Source: Paracyclopina nana
Taxonomy: Eukaryota; Arthropoda; Copepoda; Cyclopoida; Cyclopettidae
Reading direction: 5' to 3'
Assembly (NCBI GenBank): GCA_019096065.1
Contig: JAGUCH010000005.1
Span: forward strand, 1,922,001-1,986,000
DNA length: 64,000 nt
The position numbers and the translations under genes were made by a program. Below are positions 55,501 through 64,000 of this stretch, piece by piece; the first letter of the stretch is position 1; the number at the start of each line of letters is the position of its first letter. The notes beneath the pieces are model-generated. The model worked only from the letters and a program-made list of their open reading frames with translations, ran no database searches and had not been told where the DNA came from.

Positions 55501-58500
55501 GTTCCGAGGGTTCCGAAGGACCCACAACGTTATTCGCTACCAGCCTTAACTGGTACTCCATGTAGGGTGTGAGGTTCTTGACCATGATGGCTTTGGCCTC
55601 GGGGTCAGCCACGTGGTAGATTGGGGTCCATGTGGCATTTCTGGCATTCAGGGCTTCCACTGTCCATTTCGAGATGGAAGAGTTCCCATCGAACCCAGGA
55701 GTGAACTGGAGGACCACAGAGAAGGGTTCGATGTTGGACACTGCCAACCTCGATGGGGGTTGAGGTAGAACAGGTTCAACCCCCGACTGAATGGTGGCCG
55801 TGCTCACCTTGCCCTTGCCCACCTCGGTGAGGGCATACACCTCAAAGGTGTAATGCGTCGAGGGCTTCAACTGGTTCAAGTAGAAGCTCAGCTGCCCATC
55901 GGTCAAGTTCTTCTCCACAAGGGTGTGAATCATGTCCTTCACCATGTACCTCACAGTGTACCCCAGAATGATACCATTGGGGTTTTCGGGTACATCCCAC
56001 AACACCCGTACCCCACGGTCAGTGATATCTTCAAAGCGGAGGGTACTGACAGGTCCAGGGTAATCCTGATGGGTACGCACCAATTCAGGAGGAGACCTGA
56101 GGCCGTCGCCAGGGCTGGTGAAGCATAACACAGTGATGTTATAGGCTGTCCATGCCCTCAAGCCCTCAATCGTTGCGGTCTGCTCGCTCAGGGGGTTCAG
56201 CAAGTTAGGGGCCACAGTGACGGTAGCCTTGGGCCCCTTGGCTGCAACCTCAGGGTCGAAGGGGTTTCCAATCCAGGCCTGGAGCTTGTACCCTTGGTTG
56301 ATCCCATTGATCTTTTGGGGATCTGGGGGCAGCCACCAGACTCGTACCTCAGACGAGTCCAAAGCCTGGGCCCTAATGTCTGTGGGGGCAGCCGAGGGCA
56401 CGCCCTCGCGGGTTTTCACCTTGATGGGTGGGGAATACGAACCCACACCTTTGGTGTTGTAGGCAGCTATCTGGATCTCATAGTCTTTCCATGTGATGAG
56501 CTCAGTAATGAGGTAGGTCCTCTGGAGGTTCTTCGTGATGTTCCTGAATGACCAGGGGGAGTCGTTGTAGCCAAACAGCCGATACCTCACGATGTACCCC
56601 AAAATTTCTCCATTTTGAGACTCCTCATTCGGAGGCTGCCACTGGATCATGATTTCAGCCTCTGACCGCGCACTCCCAACCAACCCTTGAGGCGGGGCTG
56701 ATGGGGGCTCTTGGGGCAGGACAATCCTCTCAGAAGGGGCGGAGCTGGGCCCCTCCCCCACAGAGTTGACCGCACTCACCCTGAACACATAGGCCGCACT
56801 GGACCTCAGGTGAGTGACGAGCGCGAACCGATTCGAGGCCGAAATGTTGGCCAGGGCTGTGATCCAGTTGAGGTCGTCCTTGGGCACTGGGCCCTTTTGG
56901 GGCACAAATCTGTACTGCAGGATGTACTTGATCACTGGGCTGTTGCCGTTGAAGCCAGGCGTCCAGGACACGTTGACAGCCTTGTGGGCAGTGGAGACCT
57001 TTTCTGCGTGCACGTGGGTCGGGGCATAGGGCAATTCGATGACATCCAGGGAGGCTGACCTCCTGTCATTGCCACCAGCTGAGCTGACCTCGCACGTGTA
57101 CTCTCCAGCGTCTGAGGCTCTCGCCTCGCCAATTTGCAGGGTGCCAGTGGAGTCATCGGTGTTGATCCTGAAGCTGGCGGCTGCGTCGATCAATTGGCCC
57201 TCGTGGTACCATCTGATTTCGTAGGGTACATTGGGGTCGGACGAGGCTCGGCATTGGAGGTTGGCCACGTGGCCCAAAATGACCTTGGTGTCCACTGGAG
57301 GCTGGACAATTTGCGTCCTCACCCTGACTGACATCCAGGCACTGGCGGTCACTGTGCCAGCATCGTTGGTCCTGATGCACGTGTACTTGCCCTCGTCAGT
57401 GGACCTCACTTTGGCAATGAGCAGGCTGCCGTCCTCCAGGATCTGCAGGCGACTGCTGAAGCTGATTTGACCCTCGTTGAAGTACCAAGTCACATTCGGA
57501 GCTGGGGCTCCAGCCGCCTCGCAAGCAATTGTAGCATCTTTGCCATCCAGGGCAGTTTGATTTTGTGGTGCATTGGTGATCACAGGAGCAGAGGCTGAAA
57601 ATCAGGAAAACAATTAGGACTGAATTTCTGGAAAATGATATATTATATTGCTTACTTTTGACCCGGAGCCAAGTGTATCCCACAATATCACCAGCCTCGT
57701 TTTCGGCGGAACATTGAAACATGCCACTGTCCTCTTCCCTTAGGAAATTGATATGCAGGGAATTGACGGGTCCTCGCTCGTCTCCATCTTTGCGTATGAC
57801 CTCGAACCTCAAATTGGGCGTCTCGCTCAGAGGGATCCCATTTCGGTGCCACGTCACATTGGGCTCTGGCACGCCATGCACATCGCAGGGCATGGTCACA
57901 GTTTTGCCGAATTCGCCAAAGGTCGCCAAGGCCGCGTTGGTCTTGAAGTGAGGCTTCTCAATGACAGTTATGGTGGCCTCTTTGGTCAACGTGGGCCCGC
58001 CTGTGGACATTTCCGCCTGGCAAGAGTACACACCCTGGTGCTTGAAATCCACATCAAACAGTGACAAGGTTCTGTTCCAGAGGTCGTTGAAACTGAAGGG
58101 AATGCCAATGACGTCGATGCGCCTGCCATCTTTAAACCAGAGGATTTGGAGGGCTTCCAAGGGACGAGCGTTGGCCACGCAGTGCAACTCGGACACCGTG
58201 GAGCCTTTCACAATTGTCTTGTCCTTGGGTGGAATCACGATTTCTGGGGCCACATCAGCACCGTCCTCGCCGTAAACCTCCAGATACGTGAAGCCTGAAG
58301 TCTGCTCCTCGCCAATTTGAGTGTTTGTAGCGCGAGCCCTGCAATTTACAAAATTGTTTACATTTCATTTAGAAGCATAGAGGGCGCTGCGATCTAGCGC
58401 GCCGACCCAATGTAAACAAAAACAAGCTGCAGCTTTGATAGTGATTAACGCAGCGCAAAACGTGGGAATTGGTGACTTTTTAAAAAGTGGTATGCACAGC

Positions 58501-61500
58501 TTGAAAAATGCACTTGACTCATAACAGGTTTGTTAAGTGCAAAATAGCTCCTTATTTGAAAAAAACAAACAGGAATCCCAAAGAAGCCGTAAACTCTTAT
58601 TAAGAAGAGTCTGGCTGAGTGAATTTCTTGCATTCCATGACCTTTTGATACTGTCCCCTGTGTAGCTGACAGTAACATGAAGCTGTGAACCAATTTCCTT
58701 GAGAACAGCTGAAGATTGATAAGTCAAGTGAGCTCAGATCCATCACAAAGGGGGAGGTTTGTCAAAAATTACCACCCATGAAGTTTTGAAAGCTGTGTCA
58801 CAGTACCTGTATCGAGCCTGGTCATCGTTGTCCACGCTGAGGATGATTTGGCTCTGGTCATCCGTGACTGCATATTTGTTGCCATAGAGGATCCTATTAT
58901 CTTCGCGCTGCCAAGTCACGGATGAGTCTGGTACGCTGCTGATTGGAGGTAGTCGAAAAATGGCAGCATGGCCAGCTTTGACCCTTAGCACTTGAGGAGG
59001 GTCGCTCTCAAATGGAGACATATCTGGAAAAAAAGGCATTTTTAAAATCGTCAAAAGAAATACAAATGGCAGGTTGACAAAGCCTTGGAGAGAAGTGAGG
59101 AAATAAAATATGTCAAACAGGAATTCAGACCACCCAAAATCAAAAGACACTTACAAGCCACGGTGAGTTTGATCTTCTCGGAAATGATGGTTCCGACGCT
59201 ATTTTTCGCGTAGCATTGATAGTCCCCTGCGTCAGATCGGGACACGGATTGGATTTTGTAAAAATGTTCCGATGAAAAATCCGACAAAAACACTCCATCT
59301 TTCATCCAACGATATTCCACTTGGGGGAAACCTGAAATGAAGAAAACTCGAGTCACGAAAACGTAGCTGGTGTGTGTAATTCGAGATGCAACTATTGAAT
59401 GAGTTCATGACCTTTTTAGGAAAACAATGACCAAAAAGAAAAAAGTTCAGACCTCATTTCACCCCAAATTTAGAAGTTGGCTCTTTAAAACCGCCGCAAA
59501 GAAAAGAAGCTCTAACTTATGAGTTCGAAAATTGGGCTAAAAATACCTATAACTTAACTGGTGTTTTAAATGCAGTAACATCTCAGCTGACGCGCGTGAC
59601 CGGTACGCGCGCATGCGGAATAAAAAAGTTGAAGTGAAAACAAACTTGTTTTTAGGGCTATTATATGTCAAAAGGGGGAGAAAAGAGCCAGAAACTGGCC
59701 AAACACATCCAATTCCAATGGAAGAGGTCATTAAGAACCTCAATTAGTACTCTTTTGGGAGTAATTATCAGTTAGAGTTGTACTAAGGAAAAAAGTAACG
59801 CTGGATATTTTTAAAGGCAGCCCCAACAAGAAGAAAAATGAAAAATGATGGTTTGGAAAAAACAAACGTGATGATCATCATCATCTTCTTGAGGGTCTGA
59901 ATAACAAAAAAAAAGTAGACCTGCTACTTTCAGCATATTGATTGAGGAGCAAATTATACCCGCGAAACAAAAAGAGCATGGCATTAAAATGAGCTTGAAA
60001 TTGCCATGCCTTAAAAAAGTGGTCAACAGTTTTGAATACAGCCAACAACAAATGTTTACACACAGCATATGGTGAGAATTTGAATTATTTGCTAGGTTGA
60101 ACAATGGCGCAACATTTCCAAATTTTGCAGACTCACGCAACCTAAAAAGAAGCTTTGATGAGGCGTGAAACTGAAGTCTGAAAAGAGGCTTTAACGGCTC
60201 AAATCAGATAAAATAAGTCAGATTTTTTCGTGACGTTGCACTTTTGGCTAGCAGCCTAGTTTCTTCAGAAGGCCACAAAAGGTGACTTTAATTGCATTTA
60301 TTTTTCTCTGTTGCATTGTAGTTCGGTTCAAAGTATCAGTGCCAAAGCAAGGAAAGGCTCAGGTGTTTTGTGGCTTTGGTCAATAAAAAGGGCAACCGAG
60401 GATTATCGGATTGACCAAAAGCTCATGTTGGGACGTCACCAAGTCTTTTTCAACCAGGAAAAAAGCCCCCTTCCCTTTTTCAGCTAACAGCATTCACCTC
60501 TCATTTCCACGGTTGACTAATGATTGATGGAGAGGTTCTTTTTTAGCCTGATCAATTACACGAAGCAACAACAGAGTTAAATGAAAACGTCAAGAAGATC
60601 AACATGCTTGTTTTGTTTTTGTTTGCATTCGGTCACGGCACGGCGCGCCGTAAAGCTAGCTAGCACAGACGTCAGCTGACTTAATGCTACAAATGAATGG
60701 GTTCACTGTTTTAAAGAATAATTGTTTCTGCTTTTTGCCATGGGATTGGCAGAGCAGTGTGGTCTACTCTTTTTTACTACCGAGAACAATAAACCCTCTT
60801 AGAAGCCGGTCATTTTTCATTAGAATTGATTAAATAACCCAACCTAAATTGCTTCTTTGAAGCTACTAACCCTCCTCCCCACCAACAACATCCAGATGAT
60901 TTTTTGGGCTTGGAAAAAAAACAGGAAAAGGGGATGAATAGTAGGAGGAGAGGGGAAGAAATGAGCAAATACTATGCGCGTATGTGTCAATAGAATTGAA
61001 AAATTTACTGCTCAAAAGAAAATTGCCCTACTTCTCATCTGATGAGGAACGAGATTGATAATGAAACTTTTTAGGCAATTCTTTGGTGTGGCTTTTCCTC
61101 CTCGAAGCAAACTCCTTTTTCTACTTGAAGCTCATTTGCATCCTGTAATGGCAATTTATTCAAGAACTGTGAAATCCAGGTCGAGAACACGTGTGTTGCG
61201 CGAGCTTCAATGAGATTTTTACAGTCATGGTTAGGAGAACATCTTTGCAGAATCTAAAACTGATGAGTAGGCATCAACCTTGACAAAGCCTTGTTCATCC
61301 AACTTAGCCATAAAATTACGTCAAGTTAAAATGTCATATTCTAATTCACATTTATGGGGCCATATCTTAAATAATTCATTGTGCAAAAAGTAATTTACAG
61401 AGAAAAAAAATATTAGCACTTAAAAAATTCTGCTTGGCCATCTAGTCAAAATGCAAATTCGCTGGAAAATTAACCTCACAGTGTGCTGCTCCCTTTACAT

Positions 61501-62584
61501 GTCTCGGGTTGTTAAGTTGGACCTATATATTCAAGAAGACAGGCTCTTTTTCAAGCCATGCTTTTTACATAATTTACACCTCACCACCACGCTTGTTTGT
61601 GGGGTCACGTGATCAATTACGTAATACCCACAAGCACTCAATCACAGCATAGTGCACACACACCAAATGAAGATGTGAAAAATTGCCACAGCTTTAAAAA
61701 GATGCTAATGCAGTCTTTGGCAAAGAGCCTGTAAGCCTAATGAGATGGAGGCGCCATAACAGCCAATTATGAAAGCAGACAAGCTCAAACTTGACCAATT
61801 AGAGCATCTCATTTGACCTAAAAAAAGTACTTGGAATTGGAATTTTTGCACTTTTACCCCAACTGCCATTAGAGTAATTTCATGGCTGAAACAAATAACC
61901 ATGCTTTACAGAACCTTCAGGCAAAAATATATCCACACTCAAGAAGATGCTAGAAATAGCAGATGAAAACGTGATTTGACCATTTTTCTGGTCATTATAG
62001 CATTTATATTGGCGGCCAAGTTCAAAGAGGATTTGTTAGCTTTTCTTCTTCTTGGATGTTGACACAATTTTTGCTTTTATTGAAGATGAGACGAAGAAGA
62101 AGAAGAAGCCAAACATGGCTTTTTTCATGCATAGGGTCAATTATTAGGTTTTTGACAGCTGCAGCAGAGTAGCCGCCACACCGGGTAATTGGGTCAACAA
62201 ACCCCCAAATTAGAGGGGCTCCTAACAAGTGTAATAGATCGAAAAATACTGCTTTTAAAAGCAACAAAAAGTTTCTAATTGACTGCACGTCAGGGAGAAG
62301 GAAAAGTTTTTATCCAGCAGAGCAAAAAGCTTGTTCTAATATCACAGCATAAAAAATTAAGAAGTAAGCCATAGTCAGCTGTTGCGCGTGCGCGGACTCA
62401 AAACGAGCAGGCCCAATAGTAAACAAAGCTTTTCCCCTCTTATTTAGGAGTTGCTGTTGTCTCTTACCTAGAGCTTGGCACTGTAGAATTTTCGTTCTGC
62501 CCTCGGCTACAATTGATCCCGAGGCTGAGGGCTGCGTTATGAATCGAGGGGCCTGAAGCTCACTCGCTGCCACCAAAAAGGCTC
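49521..62584 (-). CDS. sdk: Sidekick cell-adhesion protein (lacks only the signal-peptide exon)
   Basis: Exons: 62584-62468, 59331-59155, 59023-58807, 58338-57656, 57594-54274 (3.3 kb), 54210-53395, 53206-52928, 52840-52820 (21-base microexon), 52435-52278, 51358-51196, possibly 50895-50863, 50629-50256, 49937-49521. Phases agree throughout. The ~2250 residues hold six Ig domains (two begin in the 3.3-kb exon), then 13 FnIII repeats. One membrane segment follows (PWFLVALAAASIVIIIMVV), then a Ser/Arg-rich cytoplasmic tail ending GFSSFV, the PDZ-binding end shared by Sidekick proteins. This Ig6-FnIII13 plan is that of Drosophila and vertebrate Sidekick, homophilic adhesion molecules of synapses and of tricellular epithelial junctions. 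The first exon enters with one borrowed base, so the start codon and signal peptide lie further right, not identified. Confidence 0.97.
59332..62467. other. 3.1-kb sidekick intron
   Basis: AT-rich intron between the first visible Ig exon and the next. It contains TCAGCTGACGCGCG (about 59583) and GTCAGCTGTTGCGCGTGCG (about 62378), core motifs shared with 28694 and 46831. No exon seen in it. Confidence 0.7.
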
Positions 62585-64000
62585 CTGCAAGCAGAAAAAA
62601 ACAAAGATTGCATTATGTGTAACTTGTCATTATTTGAGTGGCATCCAGTAAACTCAAAATGCCTTGAGGGGTTACGAAATCGGATAATTTCCCAGTGAAG
62701 ATGGCAGCAATAGGAGAGATGCACCCACTTTGTAATTATAGGTATTTTTTCAGTGAGTGACGTCATCAGTAGGCGGGGCTGGGGTAAAATACATGCTTAC
62801 AATTTCAAATTATAATTTATTTCTAGCCTCCCCTTTTCAAGATCCTTCTTTTGATACCACGTTTGAATGACATGAGGAAAATTTGCTTGACCATTTTGTC
62901 ACCACCAATTGAAATTCTTTTCAAAGGTCCAATTAGAGCTCACCTTAATTATGATGAATCAATTCTAAACTACAACTTTCAGATTTGGCTTCTCATGCAA
63001 TCTAAAAATTGGTCTGCTACTAATTTGAACCAATTTTGCCGACAGACAAATCTCGAGGGTAACAATGCTGCCGGTGAAAAGGTGGGAATGGATTTATTTT
63101 CCGAAAAAAAATCCATTTTCTCTCTTTTTATCACGAACGAATAGAGAAATAGGGAGGAGGAGACTTCAAGGTTAGAAAGGCTGGTTAACTTTGATTGTTA
63201 TGGCCTACTTACGTCACTTTGATGTCAATGTCATTCATATGGGTGCCGCGACTACCTTTTCAACACTCAAATGCATTCACAAATTGTGCATATTTCACAA
63301 CATCACTTTACGATAAGAAAGCATTCTTCAATGATTCATGTCATCAATCCCCCAAAACGCAGATTAATCCAAAAAAGAGCACCTTCAAAATTGGCCATTT
63401 TTGTGTTTTTGCTCATTTGACATTTTGTGATTTACCCCCGCCCTTTTAACAGCCTAAAATCATTTTTGCCCATTTCCTTGCTTATTTTCAGCCCTGAAAA
63501 TATCCACACACCAAGATAAACATAATCGTTTCTAGAAGAGAACACACATATAGCCTGTAGTAGTAGTATATCTAGTGATAGTGTACACCTCAGAGGAAAA
63601 TCACTTTCTTTTCCGATCTCTTGTTCATTGGAGCAAGATTATGTAAATAAAACCATCCATTTGCTCCTCGTTTAAAAAACCATCCTCCTCACGACGACGA
63701 CGAGGAGTTTGCTAACTTTCTCTTTACTATGTAGATATACTTTTTGCAGCTCTAGCTCATCTTTGAATCTTGGTGGTCTTCTCATGTTGGGCAAAATCTT
63801 GGGTATACCATACTGACAAAGATGGATGTCATCAAGATTATAACCCCACGAAGAACACCCACTTTTCACACAATGCCGTTTAGCCAGCAATTATTATCAG
63901 CAGATTCGAGTGTAATTTTCAAGCACCATGAAGCACACTATGCATGACTATTCATGCATGATGAATGGCTGATAGATAAGGTATACACTATGCTACGTGT
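62585..64000. other. Upstream part of sidekick (intron or 5' flank), no gene seen
   Basis: The sidekick signal-peptide exon should lie here or beyond the right edge, but no convincing Met-hydrophobic exon with a donor site was found. Short open frames here lack any recognisable feature. Confidence 0.5.

Overview
This is a segment of an animal nuclear genome, most likely an arthropod and probably a crustacean. The evidence is: genes split by many short GT-AG introns (often 50-80 bp); core promoters of TATA plus a CAGT-type initiator; a Cys-loop channel resembling the arthropod Hodor/CG7589 group; two secreted CUB-type proteins of a family common in arthropods; and a full-size sidekick gene. 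The species cannot be named from this sequence alone. Host sequence is AT-rich, and roughly a quarter to a third of the window is mobile DNA.

Layout. 1-6904 (minus): the 5' part of a GC-rich Ty3/gypsy retrotransposon (LTR, leader, gag, protease, RT, RNase H, integrase) running off the left edge. 7552-19300 (minus): a secreted protein gene with at least nine PAN/apple-like repeats; its introns hold a foldback element, a 21-bp minisatellite, a duplicated inverted-repeat element and a Harbinger-type MITE. 19712-21489 (minus) and 22889-24663 (plus): two paralogous secreted CUB-type genes head to head, with three consecutive ~145-bp hairpins between them. 25017-33650 (plus): a ten-exon Cys-loop ligand-gated chloride channel with three MITEs in its large introns. 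34893-47097 (minus): a secreted PAN plus FAMeT-like gene whose second coding exon is interrupted by a complete Bel/Pao retrotransposon (37106-46687, identical 224-bp LTRs, 5-bp target duplication GCATG). 47936-49149 (plus): a plant-type haem peroxidase with a signal peptide. 49521-62584 (minus): sidekick (6 Ig, 13 FnIII, one TM, C-terminal GFSSFV), nearly complete and lacking only its signal-peptide exon(s), which lie to the right.

The strongest observations are these. (1) The Bel/Pao insertion lies inside a coding exon; without the element the six host exons join in frame into a 530-codon reading frame, so this copy is very likely a recent null or heterozygous allele. (2) The Bel/Pao element carries two extra ORFs of unknown function between integrase and 3' LTR, behind a TATA box and next to extra copies of its polypurine-tract motif. 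(3) Both retroelements have canonical -1 frameshift heptamers in exact gag register (GGGAAAC and TTTTTTA). (4) A triple-hairpin array separates the CUB paralogs. (5) A plant-type peroxidase gene sits in an animal genome.

Exon boundaries were placed by eye from GT/AG (in one case GC/AG) sites and reading phase. Where I say a model closes in phase, the exon lengths sum to a multiple of three. The PAN-repeat gene is the least certain model.
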